Shown: positions 7,849 through 15,806, numbered from the stretch's first letter. The stretch is 21,808 nt of DNA from HGM10836 sp045580645 (GCA_045580645.1 JAZNOG010000014.1:1-21808), one strand, 5' to 3'. A program made the numbers and translations. The notes: a model not told the origin generated them from the sequence alone.

Positions 7849-9087
7849 ATGAAAATAACAAATATAAAAGCAAGAGAGATTTTAGATTCTAGATCATTTC
7901 CAACAATAGAAGTAGATTTATACTTAGAAAATAATATTTTAGGAAGAGCAAGTATTCCAAGTGGCGCATCAACTGGAACAAATGAAGCATTAGAACTAAG
8001 AGATAATGAAAATAGATACTTAGGAAAAGGTGTCCAAAAAGCAATAAAAAATGTTCTAGAAATTATAAAACCAAATCTTATAAATAAAGAATTTAATTCA
8101 CAAGAAGAACTAGATAACTTCTTAATAAAATTAGATGGTACAGAAAATAAAAGTAATTTAGGAGCAAATGCCATCTTAGGGGTGTCACTTGCATTTTTAA
8201 AAGCAACTGCAAAAGCACAAAATAAGGAATTATATGAAATTTTTAACGAAGATAAAACTATTCCAAGATGTATGCTAAATATTTTAAATGGTGGAATGCA
8301 CGCGGATAACAATGTAGATTTCCAAGAATTCATGATAGTGCCAAACTATAATAGTATGAAAAAACAATTACAAATCGCATCCGAAGTATTTAATAACTTA
8401 AAAAAAATATTAAAAGAAAAAGGATATTCTACAGGAGTAGGAGATGAAGGAGGATTTGCACCTAATTTAAAAAGCAATGAAGAAGCATTAGAAATGATAA
8501 TAAATGCTATAAGAGAAGCAGGATATGAACCAAAAAAAGATGTCAATATCGCTCTAGACATTGCAGCATCTAGCTTCTATAACAAAGAAAAACAAATGTA
8601 TTTAGTAGACAACAACTACATTACAAAAGAAGAACTACTAGATATGTATAAAGAGTTAATAGAAAAATATCCAATTATTTCAATAGAAGATCCATTTGAA
8701 GAAAATGACTTTGAAAGTTTTATGAAACTAACCAAAGAAACAAACATCCAAATAGTAGGAGATGACTTATTTACAACTAATCCAAAACTCCTAAAAAAAG
8801 GAATAGAAAACCAATCAGCAAATGCAATTTTAATAAAAGCAAACCAAATAGGAACAATAACAGAAACATTAGAAACAATAAAACTAGCAAAAGAAAATAA
8901 CTACAAAACAATAATTTCCCACAGAAGTGGAGAAACACTAGATACCTTTATTGCAGACCTTGCAGTAGGATTAAATCTTGGACAAATAAAAACTGGTTCC
9001 ATTTCAAGAGGAGAAAGAATAGCTAAATATAATAGATTATTACTAATTGAAGAAGAATTAGAGCAAAAAAACATTGAAAACAAATAA
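7849..9087 (+). CDS. eno: Enolase (phosphopyruvate hydratase)
   Basis: 412 residues, somewhat shorter than the common 425-435. It converts 2-phosphoglycerate to phosphoenolpyruvate in glycolysis. The acid/base pair is present: Glu200 in GVGDEGGFAP and Lys330 in ILIKANQIG. Magnesium ligands are Asp237 (ALDIAA), Glu280 (SIEDPFEE) and Asp305 (GDDLF). The SHRSGET loop is at 357-363. The N-terminal ILDSRSFPTIEV and PSGASTG are also typical. It starts after GGTGAT (7838-7843), five bases before ATG. It stands as a single gene, not beside pgk, tpiA or gpmI, and its last codons contain the -35 of the secG promoter. No clear terminator lies between eno and secG, so read-through into secG is likely. 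Confidence 0.97.
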   Translation: MKITNIKAREILDSRSFPTIEVDLYLENNILGRASIPSGASTGTNEALELRDNENRYLGKGVQKAIKNVLEIIKPNLINKEFNSQEELDNFLIKLDGTENKSNLGANAILGVSLAFLKATAKAQNKELYEIFNEDKTIPRCMLNILNGGMHADNNVDFQEFMIVPNYNSMKKQLQIASEVFNNLKKILKEKGYSTGVGDEGGFAPNLKSNEEALEMIINAIREAGYEPKKDVNIALDIAASSFYNKEKQMYLVDNNYITKEELLDMYKELIEKYPIISIEDPFEENDFESFMKLTKETNIQIVGDDLFTTNPKLLKKGIENQSANAILIKANQIGTITETLETIKLAKENNYKTIISHRSGETLDTFIADLAVGLNLGQIKTGSISRGERIAKYNRLLLIEEELEQKNIENK

Positions 9088-9102
9088 AACTTATGTTAAA
9101 AT
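9074..9102 (+). promoter_or_regulatory. Promoter of secG, overlapping the eno 3' end
   Basis: TTGAAA (9074-9079), a 17-base spacer and TAAAAT (9097-9102), with TGT directly before the -10 (extended -10). The eno stop codon (9085-9087) falls inside the spacer. The start site would be about 20 bases before the secG ATG. Confidence 0.65.
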
Positions 9103-9129
9103 ACTTGTAGTTACAAAGGAGGCATCTTT

Positions 9130-9345
9130 ATGAAAATAGCATTAATTGTTATATGTATACTTCTAATTGCCCTAGTATTACTTCAAAGTGGAAAAGCAGA
9201 AGGAGCATCACAAATCATAACTGGTGGCAGTGGAGATTTATTTAAAAATAGAAAAGAAAGAGGAAGCGAACTATTTATCAGTAGAGCAACTCTAATCTTA
9301 GGTATAGTATTTTTCATAACTTGTTTAGTTATAACTTTTATATAA
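9130..9345 (+). CDS. secG: SecG, preprotein translocase subunit
   Basis: 71 residues, normal for Gram-positive SecG. It is an accessory subunit of the SecYEG membrane channel that aids protein export. Two hydrophobic helices (about 2-19 and 50-71) flank a short polar loop containing LLQSGKAEG and GGSGDLF, the SecG signature. AAAGGAGG lies just upstream of the ATG. It starts the secG-rnr-smpB-ssrA block conserved in Firmicutes, but here a terminator separates it from rnr. The YvaK-type carboxylesterase gene found between secG and rnr in Bacillus is absent. Confidence 0.93.
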   Translation: MKIALIVICILLIALVLLQSGKAEGASQIITGGSGDLFKNRKERGSELFISRATLILGIVFFITCLVITFI

Positions 9346-9369
9346 AATAAGATTATTTCTTATTTTTTT
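9345..9369 (+). terminator. Intrinsic terminator between secG and rnr
   Basis: AAATAAGA (9345-9352) pairs with TCTTATTT (9358-9365) across loop TTATT, and the T run continues to 9369. It begins at the last base of the secG stop codon. The stem has only one G-C pair, so some read-through to rnr is plausible. Confidence 0.7.
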
Positions 9370-9418
9370 ATTTTAATTTTAAAAAAATGTGTTATTATAA
9401 GTTTAGAGGTATCAAATT

Positions 9419-11497
9419 ATGGAAGAAAAAATATTACAAGTTTTAGAAAATACAAGAAACAACGCATTAACTTTAGAAGAAATTTTTAAAAAAATAGGAT
9501 ATTCAAATGATTTATATCAAGAATTTTTAGAAATATTTGAAGAGTTAAGAAATCAAAAAAAAGTTTACTGCACAAATTCAAGTAAAGGTTTATTTACTTT
9601 AAATCCATATCGTGAAGGTATATTACATGAAAGAAGAAACAAAACTTATTATGCAGTTTTAAACGATGGAAGAGAAATAAACATAGATAAACCTCTTGGT
9701 GCAATGGATAAAGATAAAGTTCTAGTTAAAATAACAGACCTTAATAGTAATGAAGGAACAATAAAAGAAATAATAGAAAGACATGGTATCATCGCAGAAG
9801 TTAAAACAATAGCAAGCAAAAGATATGCCGTAGTAGGAGACAATCGTTATCAAATAGATTTAGAACCAAACATTGTAGATGGAATGCTTATTGGTATAAA
9901 ACTAAATAAAACAAAAGAAGGAAAATTTTATAAAGCACAGTTAGATAAAGTAATTGGACACAAAAATGCTCCTAAAGTAGCAGAAAAAAAATTATTTTAT
10001 GAATTCGATGTTCCTTATGAATTTTCACCTGAAGCTCTAGAAGAAGCAAAAAATATGCCAACAAGTGTTGGTGAAGAAGATATAATGGGTAGAAAAGACT
10101 TAAGGGGAGAAATAATTTTCACAATAGACGGAGACGATACAAAAGATATAGATGACGCTTTATCATATAAAATATTACCAAATGGAAATCATTTACTAAA
10201 AGTTCACATTGCTGATGTTACACACTATGTAAAAGAAAATTCACACCTTGACTTAGAAGCAAGAGAAAGAGGAAACAGTTATTACACCCCAGGAGTAGTT
10301 AACCCAATGTATCCACCTGAATTATCTAATGGAATATGCTCATTAAATCCAGATGTTGATCGTCTAGCACTAACATGTGAAATGGAAATAGATAAAAATG
10401 GTAAAATAATTAACTATGATATATATGAAAGTGTAATCCATTCAAGAATTCAAATGACATATAAAAATGTTAACAAAATACTTGATGAACAAATAGTCCA
10501 AGAAGGTTATGAACCATATAAAATTAACTTAAATGAAATGAATAACCTTGCAAAATTATTAAAAACAGCAAGAACAAAAAGAGGAAAATTAGATTTAAAT
10601 AGACCAGATATAAAAATATTAACAGATGAAAGAGGAAAACCAACAGATATAACAAAAAGATATCAAGGTACTGGAGAATGTTTAATTGAAGAATTCATGT
10701 TAATTGCTAACGAATGTGTAGCAACTCATATGTTTAACTTATCAATTCCATTCCTATATCGTGTAGATGGTCTTCCAAGCGATACAAGATTAAAACAAAC
10801 TCTAAATGTTATAAAAACATATGGAGAAAATATATCAACAAAAGTAAATTTAAAAGATCCTAGAGTTCTTCAAAAAATATTAAAAGAATTAGATCAAACA
10901 GAAAATAGTGAAATATATGCTACTATGATATTAAGATGTTTAGATAAAGCAAGATATGATATAGATAATATTGGACATTATGCAATTGGAGTAGTAGCGC
11001 TTATGCATGAAGCATATACTCATTTTACTTCACCAATAAGAAGATACTCTGATACAACCGTTCATAGAATTATTAAAAAACTTCTTCAAGGAAAAATAGA
11101 AGAAATAACAAGTAAAGAATTTGAATCACTTCTTAAAACAATTGCACAAAAATGTTCAGAGATGGAAAGAGTTGCTGAAAAAATTGAAAGAGAAGCAAAT
11201 AAAATGAAAATGGCAGGCTACATAAATGAACATAAAAACGAAACACACAAAGGAAGAATAACAGGATTTACAAAAAGCGGTATGTTCGTTGAACTAGAAA
11301 ATTTAGTTGAAGGAAGAGTAGGATATAATACTATGGATGATTACTATACATATGATGAAGAATTAGAAGTATTAGTAGGAAGAAATAGTAAAAGAGTATA
11401 TCGCCTTGGAGATAAAGTAGAAATAAAAGTAGTTCATGCAGATGAAGAAACAAGAGAAATAGACTTCGAATTAACAAGGAAAAGAAAAAAAAGATAA
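9419..11497 (+). CDS. rnr: Ribonuclease R, 3'-5' exoribonuclease
   Basis: 692 residues. RNase R degrades structured RNA from the 3' end, matures rRNA and helps destroy faulty mRNA during tmRNA rescue. An N-terminal winged-helix region (about 1-60) and cold-shock-like domains (about 65-180) come first. The RNB catalytic domain begins near 226 and has the metal-binding aspartates in DGDDTKDIDDA (237-247). HEAYTHFTSPIRRYSD lies late in the RNB domain. A C-terminal S1 domain (HKGRITGFTKSGMFVEL, about 610 onward) and a basic tail KRKKR complete it. The upstream site is a modest AGAGGT, and a possible extended -10 (TGT TATTAT, 9390-9398) has no good -35. smpB begins one base after its stop, so the two are co-transcribed. 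Confidence 0.96.
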   Translation: MEEKILQVLENTRNNALTLEEIFKKIGYSNDLYQEFLEIFEELRNQKKVYCTNSSKGLFTLNPYREGILHERRNKTYYAVLNDGREINIDKPLGAMDKDKVLVKITDLNSNEGTIKEIIERHGIIAEVKTIASKRYAVVGDNRYQIDLEPNIVDGMLIGIKLNKTKEGKFYKAQLDKVIGHKNAPKVAEKKLFYEFDVPYEFSPEALEEAKNMPTSVGEEDIMGRKDLRGEIIFTIDGDDTKDIDDALSYKILPNGNHLLKVHIADVTHYVKENSHLDLEARERGNSYYTPGVVNPMYPPELSNGICSLNPDVDRLALTCEMEIDKNGKIINYDIYESVIHSRIQMTYKNVNKILDEQIVQEGYEPYKINLNEMNNLAKLLKTARTKRGKLDLNRPDIKILTDERGKPTDITKRYQGTGECLIEEFMLIANECVATHMFNLSIPFLYRVDGLPSDTRLKQTLNVIKTYGENISTKVNLKDPRVLQKILKELDQTENSEIYATMILRCLDKARYDIDNIGHYAIGVVALMHEAYTHFTSPIRRYSDTTVHRIIKKLLQGKIEEITSKEFESLLKTIAQKCSEMERVAEKIEREANKMKMAGYINEHKNETHKGRITGFTKSGMFVELENLVEGRVGYNTMDDYYTYDEELEVLVGRNSKRVYRLGDKVEIKVVHADEETREIDFELTRKRKKR

Positions 11498-11498
11498 T

Positions 11499-11936
11499 AT
11501 GGAAATACTAAATAGAAAAGCAAGATTTAACTACTTTATCGAAGAAGAAATAGAATGTGGTATAGCGCTATCTGGTAATGAAGTAAAATCAATAAAGGAT
11601 GGAGCTTGCAATATAAAAGATAGCTATGCAAGAATTAAAAATAATGAAGTTTATCTTATTAACATGTTTGTTAAAAAGTATAAAGACTCTTCCATATTTG
11701 CATCAGAAGAAACAAGAGAAAGAAAACTTTTATTACATAAAAAACAAATATTAAAATTAAAAGATAAGATAGAAAAAGAAGGATATACCTTAATACCTTT
11801 AAAAATATATCTATCAAAAAACAAAATAAAAGTTTTACTTGGTGTATGTAAAGGTAAGAAAAACTACGATAAAAGAGAAACAATTAAAGAAAGAGACATA
11901 AAAAGAAAGATAGAAAAAGAACTAAAGGGAGTCTAA
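11499..11936 (+). CDS. smpB: SmpB, tmRNA-binding protein
   Basis: 145 residues, normal for the family. SmpB binds the tRNA-like part of tmRNA and brings it to ribosomes stalled without a stop codon. The family's opening is clear (NRKARFNYFIEEEIECGIALSGNEVKSIK, here at 4-32), followed by SYARI and the basic C-terminal tail (KGKKNYDKRETIKERD, then KRKIEKELKG), which reads the empty mRNA channel. It begins one base after rnr, with AAGGAAAAG inside the rnr end as its ribosome site. tmRNA itself starts 54 bases downstream. This order (rnr, smpB, ssrA) is strongly conserved in Firmicutes. Confidence 0.97.
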   Translation: MEILNRKARFNYFIEEEIECGIALSGNEVKSIKDGACNIKDSYARIKNNEVYLINMFVKKYKDSSIFASEETRERKLLLHKKQILKLKDKIEKEGYTLIPLKIYLSKNKIKVLLGVCKGKKNYDKRETIKERDIKRKIEKELKGV

Positions 11937-11948
11937 AAATTCCCTTTT
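11924..11948 (+). terminator. Hairpin overlapping the smpB stop codon
   Basis: AAAGGGA (11924-11930) pairs with TCCCTTT (11941-11947), and the stop TAA sits in the loop. The T run is short (TTTT then CTTAT), so it is probably a weak terminator that partly separates smpB from ssrA. Confidence 0.5.
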
Positions 11949-11952
11949 CTTA

Positions 11953-11981
11953 TGGACAAAAAATAAAAAATGTGGTAAAAT
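11953..11981 (+). promoter_or_regulatory. Promoter of ssrA (tmRNA)
   Basis: TGGACA (11953-11958), a 17-base spacer and TAAAAT (11976-11981), with TGG directly before the -10 (extended -10). The expected start site is within a few bases of the mature tmRNA 5' end at 11991. Confidence 0.75.
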
Positions 11982-11990
11982 CTTAGCAAT

Positions 11991-12333
11991 GGGGACGTCA
12001 TGGTTTCGACAGAAGTATAATAGTCCAGGTTGCAAGTAGATGGCAATCTTTAAATGCACAATTAAATATAACTGGAAACAGAAATTTAGCTTTTGCCTAA
12101 TATAAAATAAGGCAAGCTCTTTCATATCCTTTACTCACGGGGATATTTAAGGGCAATATTTAGTGAGTTATGTTATTATTGCGCTTACCAATAATAAAAG
12201 AAACTAAGTAAGATAGTTATTTATTAGGTTGTTGATTACCATATAAATAATGAAATCTAATAATCAACTAAACTTGTAGAAGCCTAGATGAGTTTGCTTT
12301 TGGACAGGAGTTCGATTCTCCTCGTCTCCACCA
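11991..12333 (+). ncRNA. ssrA: tmRNA (10Sa RNA)
   Basis: The 5' end has GGGGACGTCATGGTTTCGAC, the hallmark of one-piece tmRNA. The 3' end has the T-arm (AGGAG, TTCGATT, CTCCT), then CGTCTCC, A and an encoded CCA (12331-12333). The ends pair as a tRNA-like acceptor, GGGGACG with CGTCTCC, including one G-T pair. Length is 343 bases. The tag frame ends in ...AAT TTA GCT TTT GCC TAA (stop at 12098-12100), giving a C-terminus NLAFA. By position after ATAACT the resume codon is most likely GGA at 12074, giving the 8-residue tag GNRNLAFA. GCA at 12056 would give a 14-residue tag instead. tmRNA frees stalled ribosomes and marks the incomplete protein for proteolysis. Its partner SmpB is encoded next door. 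Confidence 0.97.
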
Positions 12334-12362
12334 ATAAATAAATATTATCTTAGTAAATAAAT

Positions 12363-12406
12363 AAAAATACACAGTTTTTTCAGGATACTGTGTATTTTTC
12401 TATTTT
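12363..12406 (+). terminator. Intrinsic terminator of ssrA
   Basis: AAAAATACACAG (12363-12374) pairs perfectly with CTGTGTATTTTT (12388-12399), a 12-bp stem. A T run follows, then CTATTTT. It lies 30 bases after the tmRNA CCA. Confidence 0.88.
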
Positions 12407-12463
12407 GCCAATAAAATTCATATTTAAAAAAATATGCACATATCTTGAAAATGGAGGGATATA

Positions 12464-13075
12464 ATGTATAAACTACCAAAATTACCATACCTATTTCAAG
12501 ACTTAGAACCTTATATTGATATTCACACAATGGGACTACATTATCATAAACATCATCAAAACTATTTAAACAAATTAAATACATTATTACAAAAAAACAA
12601 CTATAACTACGAATATGATATAGAAGAACTAATCTATCACATAAATAAGTTCGATAAAAAAGACCAGGAAGACATTTTATTTAATTTAGGTGGCGTTTTA
12701 AACCATAATCTATATTGGAAAAGTATAAATCCTAAAAAACAAGAGCCAACAGGCAAATTAAAAGAGGCAATAAACAAAAAATATGGTTCCTATAATAACT
12801 TCCTTGAAGAATTTAAAAAGAAAGCCTTAAGTTTAAAAGGTTCAGGATACACTTTTCTAGTATTAAAAAATGATAACACACTAGATATTATAAATACAAA
12901 AAATCAAGATACACCATTACTACTAGGATACTTACCACTTTTTACTATAGATATGTGGGAACATGCTTACTATATAAATTATGAAAATGATAAAGAAAAA
13001 TATATAAATAACTTTAAAGAAATAGTAAATTTCAAGAATGCTAGTGAAATTTTTAATAGCACAACAATTTTATAA
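12464..13075 (+). CDS. Superoxide dismutase, Mn/Fe family, Mn-type signature
   Basis: 203 residues, the normal length. It converts superoxide to oxygen and hydrogen peroxide in the cytosol. All four metal ligands are present at family positions: His26 (TMGLHYHKHH), His81 (LNHNLYW), Asp163 and His167 (DMWEHAYY). Gly76-Gly77 before the second ligand and Gln148 in NQDTPL are the pattern usual for manganese enzymes, whereas iron enzymes place the active-site Gln in the first of these regions. Trp residues in the usual 'GSGWxWL' segment are replaced (GSGYTFLVL, 126-134). GGAGGG (12453-12458) precedes ATG. It stands alone between the ssrA and its own terminators. Metal preference is inferred from sequence only. 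Confidence 0.93.
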   Translation: MYKLPKLPYLFQDLEPYIDIHTMGLHYHKHHQNYLNKLNTLLQKNNYNYEYDIEELIYHINKFDKKDQEDILFNLGGVLNHNLYWKSINPKKQEPTGKLKEAINKKYGSYNNFLEEFKKKALSLKGSGYTFLVLKNDNTLDIINTKNQDTPLLLGYLPLFTIDMWEHAYYINYENDKEKYINNFKEIVNFKNASEIFNSTTIL

Positions 13076-13111
13076 TTTTTTTCTTAAAACAAAAAGAAAA
13101 AACAAAAAATC

Positions 13112-13153
13112 AAAATAGAGTAGATAATATTTTATTGTCCACTTTATTTTTTT
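13112..13153 (+). terminator. Intrinsic terminator of the superoxide dismutase gene
   Basis: AAAATAGAGT (13112-13121) pairs with ACTTTATTTT (13141-13150). After one A-C mismatch, GATAAT (13123-13128) pairs with ATTGTC (13134-13139) across loop ATTTT. The T run is 13147-13153. Two G-T pairs are present. Confidence 0.75.
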
Positions 13154-13163
13154 GTAGTATAAT
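13135..13163 (+). promoter_or_regulatory. Possible upstream promoter of cdaA, overlapping the sod terminator
   Basis: TTGTCC (13135-13140), a 17-base spacer and a perfect TATAAT (13158-13163). The -35 is inside the 3' arm of the sod terminator. If used, it would add a roughly 75-base leader to the cdaA message. Confidence 0.4.
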
Positions 13164-13187
13164 CTAATTAATATAGGGGTTTGAAAT

Positions 13188-13215
13188 TTGCCAATTTTTT
13201 TAAATATGATATAAT
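13188..13215 (+). promoter_or_regulatory. Proximal promoter of the cdaA-cdaR operon
   Basis: TTGCCA (13188-13193), a 16-base spacer and a perfect TATAAT (13210-13215), with TGA directly upstream (extended -10). The start site would be about 25 bases before the cdaA ATG. Confidence 0.6.
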
Positions 13216-13236
13216 AAATAACGTGACTTAATTTAT

Positions 13237-13241
13237 GGAGG
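13237..13241 (+). promoter_or_regulatory. GGAGG ribosome binding site that sets the cdaA start
   Basis: GGAGG lies five bases before the ATG at 13247. An in-frame ATG at 13235 overlaps this site itself, so it cannot be the start served by it. Confidence 0.8.
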
Positions 13242-13246
13242 TTAAT

Positions 13247-14065
13247 ATGAGTTTTGATTCAGTTTTAGATATTGTAAGAAAGGTTTTAGATATAGCCATT
13301 GTTTGGACTATATTCTATGCAGTATTAAAAAATATAAAAAATAACGTAAAATTATCACTACTATTTAAAGGAATATTACTAATTCTAATTTTAAAAGTTG
13401 TTGCAGACGAAGTATTAGGACTAGTTACAGTAGGTCTAATCCTAGAATATGTCATCATGTGGGGACCACTTGCTTTAATAATTATATTCCAACCAGAAAT
13501 AAGAAATATTCTAGAACAACTTGGTAGAACACAACTTTTAGGAAGACATAAAGTTTTAACAGTGGATGAAAGAGAACGCTTAGTATATGAAGTTATCCAA
13601 GCAGTTGAATATATGAGAAAAGCAAGAATTGGTGGACTAATGGTAATAGAACGTGATGTATCACTGCAAGATTATATTGGAAAATCAACAAATCTTTATG
13701 CAGATTTATCTAGTGAACTTTTAATATCAATCTTCTTCCCAAACAATCCACTTCACGATGGCGGAGTTATCATTCAAGGAGATAAAATTAGTTGTGCTGG
13801 AGCAGTATTCCCAACTAGTAGTAGCCTTAAAATAAATAAACGCCTAGGAACAAGACATAGAGCTGCCCTTGGTATAACTGAAGAAACAGATGCAATATCA
13901 ATTGTAGTTTCAGAAGAAACAGGAAGAGTATCAATTGCTATTAAAGGAGAATTATATTACAACATTACAATAGATGACGCAAGAATTCTACTAATTGATG
14001 AACTAAGACCAAAAACAGATGACTTTGAAGAAGAATACAACGAGGAGGATGTATATAATGAGTAA
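13247..14065 (+). CDS. cdaA: Diadenylate cyclase CdaA
   Basis: 272 residues. CdaA makes cyclic di-AMP from two ATP at the membrane; the nucleotide controls potassium and osmotic balance and cell-wall homeostasis. Three hydrophobic helices lie at about 8-28, 38-56 and 60-81. The DAC domain follows, with the catalytic DGx motif at 171-173 (NPLHDGGVII) and GTRHRAALGI (201-210). VSEETGRVSI (221-230) is also typical. In the Bacillus and Listeria enzymes I recall, the first motif is DGA, so DGG is a conservative variant. cdaR overlaps its 3' end by eight bases (ATGAGTAA), so the pair is translationally coupled. No glmM follows. Confidence 0.95.
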   Translation: MSFDSVLDIVRKVLDIAIVWTIFYAVLKNIKNNVKLSLLFKGILLILILKVVADEVLGLVTVGLILEYVIMWGPLALIIIFQPEIRNILEQLGRTQLLGRHKVLTVDERERLVYEVIQAVEYMRKARIGGLMVIERDVSLQDYIGKSTNLYADLSSELLISIFFPNNPLHDGGVIIQGDKISCAGAVFPTSSSLKINKRLGTRHRAALGITEETDAISIVVSEETGRVSIAIKGELYYNITIDDARILLIDELRPKTDDFEEEYNEEDVYNE

Positions 14066-15455
14066 AAAAACAACCTCAAAGAAAAATAAAATTAAACTAT
14101 GGAAAAAAATAGGAAGGGCCCTATTTACTTTCTTTAGTAAAATCTACGACATCATAGATAAAATCCTAATTACACCAGTTGCTAAAATCCTATTATTTTT
14201 CTCAAAACTATTAAAATCAAACAATAAACCAATAGATAGATTGTTAAATAACAAAATAGTTCTACTAATTCTATCACTAGTTTTAGCATTTGTTGCCTTT
14301 TTCTTAGTTGATGACACCACAGAAATAATGCTAAATAGTTCAGCAGAAATATTATATAAACAACCAGTAACTGCCCTTTATAATGAAGAAGCATACGTAG
14401 TCGAAGGATTGCCAGAAACAGTAGATATTATGCTAATAGGAAGAAGAGCAGATTTATATCTTGCAAAACAATATCCATCAGAAGATGTAGTAGCAGATCT
14501 TCGCGACCTAAAACCAGGGAGCCATAAAGTAAAATTAAAATACAGTGGTTCAGTATCTTCAGTTGAATATAAACTAGATCCATCAACTACTACTGTTATG
14601 ATTTACGAAAAAGTTTCTGAATCTAGAGCAATTACAAAAGAAATAATGAATGAAAACAAACTAAATAGTAAATATACCATAACCGATATATCATTTAGTA
14701 GAGAAGAAGCCTACATAAAAGGAGCATCTTACAAATTAGAAGAAGTAGCAATTGTAAAAGCTCTAGTAGATGTTTCTGAAATTGTAAATCCTAGTATTGG
14801 AACAACAACTCTAAAAGATATTCCTTTAGTAGCATACAATAAAGATGGGGATAAACTAGATGTAGAAATAGTTCCTGCAACAATAGATGCTACATTAGAA
14901 ATTAAATCACCTAAAAAAGAAGTGCCATTAAAAGTTGTTCCAGAAGGTAAAGTAGTCTTCGGAAAAGCAATAAATAATATATCATTAAGCGAAACAAAAG
15001 CAACAATTTATGGTGATGAAACAGTATTAGCAAATATTTCATACTTACCAGTTAAAATAAATGTTGAGGGAATAACTGAAAACACAGAATACAATATTAA
15101 CATTTCTAAACCAAGTGGTATAAAAGAAATGAGTATAAGCACAGTTAAAATAAAAGTAACCCTTGATGATATAAGTGAGAAAACAATTGAAGGAGTAAGC
15201 ATTGCAACAAAAAATTTAGGAGAAGGATTAGTTGCACAAGCATCAAGTTCGACAGACAGTGTTGCAGATATTATAGTCAAAGGAACAAAATCAAATTTAA
15301 AAGCAATAACAAGTGATAATATAACGGCATATGTGGACCTTCAAGGATTAGGAGTAGGCTCACACACAGTGGAAGTTAAAGTTACTGGAGATGATTTAAA
15401 ATTAACATATCAACCAAAAACAACAACAGTAACAATAGTTATTAAAAAAGATTAA
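14058..15455 (+). CDS. cdaR: CdaR, YbbR-domain regulator of CdaA
   Basis: 465 residues from the ATG at 14058, which follows GAGGAGGAT; a longer reading from 14019 has no such site. The N-terminus is basic and cytosolic, with an amphipathic stretch near 38-52. A membrane helix at about 66-84 (KIVLLILSLVLAFVAFFLV) follows, and the rest is outside the cell. About four YbbR repeats can be made out, roughly 90-175, 180-265, 275-355 and 365-460, rich in beta strands and in 'xPxTVxV/I' type ends such as DPSTTTVMI and QPKTTTVTI. CdaR binds and modulates CdaA and is thought to sense the envelope. The gene overlaps cdaA by eight bases, which fits that partnership. Confidence 0.93.
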   Translation: MSKKTTSKKNKIKLWKKIGRALFTFFSKIYDIIDKILITPVAKILLFFSKLLKSNNKPIDRLLNNKIVLLILSLVLAFVAFFLVDDTTEIMLNSSAEILYKQPVTALYNEEAYVVEGLPETVDIMLIGRRADLYLAKQYPSEDVVADLRDLKPGSHKVKLKYSGSVSSVEYKLDPSTTTVMIYEKVSESRAITKEIMNENKLNSKYTITDISFSREEAYIKGASYKLEEVAIVKALVDVSEIVNPSIGTTTLKDIPLVAYNKDGDKLDVEIVPATIDATLEIKSPKKEVPLKVVPEGKVVFGKAINNISLSETKATIYGDETVLANISYLPVKINVEGITENTEYNINISKPSGIKEMSISTVKIKVTLDDISEKTIEGVSIATKNLGEGLVAQASSSTDSVADIIVKGTKSNLKAITSDNITAYVDLQGLGVGSHTVEVKVTGDDLKLTYQPKTTTVTIVIKKD

Positions 15456-15493
15456 TAAAAAAAGCATTCACATTAAAGTGAGTGCTTATTTTA
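15455..15493. terminator. Bidirectional terminator between cdaR and the DUF378 gene
   Basis: AAGCATTCAC (15462-15471) pairs with GTGAGTGCTT (15478-15487), one T-G pair included, loop ATTAAA. The plus side ends in ATTTTAT and the minus side in a run of seven T's. It serves both convergent genes, and the DUF378 stop (15488-15486) touches the stem. Confidence 0.85.
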
Positions 15494-15686
15494 TATCTAA
15501 ATCTTGAACAAGTAAACCAATATTTATGAGTCCGGCGATACCTACAAGAATATAGATCATATTTTCTAAGAAAGTTCCATCACCAAAGATAAAACTAACT
15601 AGGTTAAAATCAAAAATTCCAATAAGACCCCAGTTAATTGCTCCAATTATAGTTAAAACTAAAGCAACCTTTTGAAGTATAACCAT
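15486..15686 (-). CDS. DUF378 small membrane protein (YuzA-like)
   Basis: 66 residues from the ATG at 15686, which has a strong AAAGGAGG just upstream; a reading from 15713 would bury that site. Two hydrophobic helices (about 5-25 and 39-60) surround the signature GAINWGLIGIFDFNLVSFIF, with NIGLL in the second helix, as in the DUF378/YuzA family. The function of these membrane proteins is not known. It is convergent with cdaR and divergent from the lipoprotein gene. A -10-like TATGAT reads at 15724-15719 on the minus strand without a good -35. Confidence 0.88.
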   Translation of the reverse strand: MVILQKVALVLTIIGAINWGLIGIFDFNLVSFIFGDGTFLENMIYILVGIAGLINIGLLVQDLDIK

Positions 15687-15806
15687 ATCTTTTTCCTCCT
15701 TTGTCCTTTTCAATACTTATCATATCCCAAAAAAATAAAAATATTCACGAATAATAGAAAAAAATAAAAATATAATGTATTGAAATGAAAAAAAGAGGTG
15801 GAAAGA

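Noticed and set aside
11922..12125. Minus-strand open frame across smpB end and tmRNA
   Set aside because: It overlaps a certain tmRNA gene and its promoter, and has no recognisable product.
13079..13102. TTTTTTCTT ... AAGAAAAAA pairing after the superoxide dismutase gene
   Set aside because: Low-complexity A/T pairing with no T run after it; the better terminator is 13112-13153.
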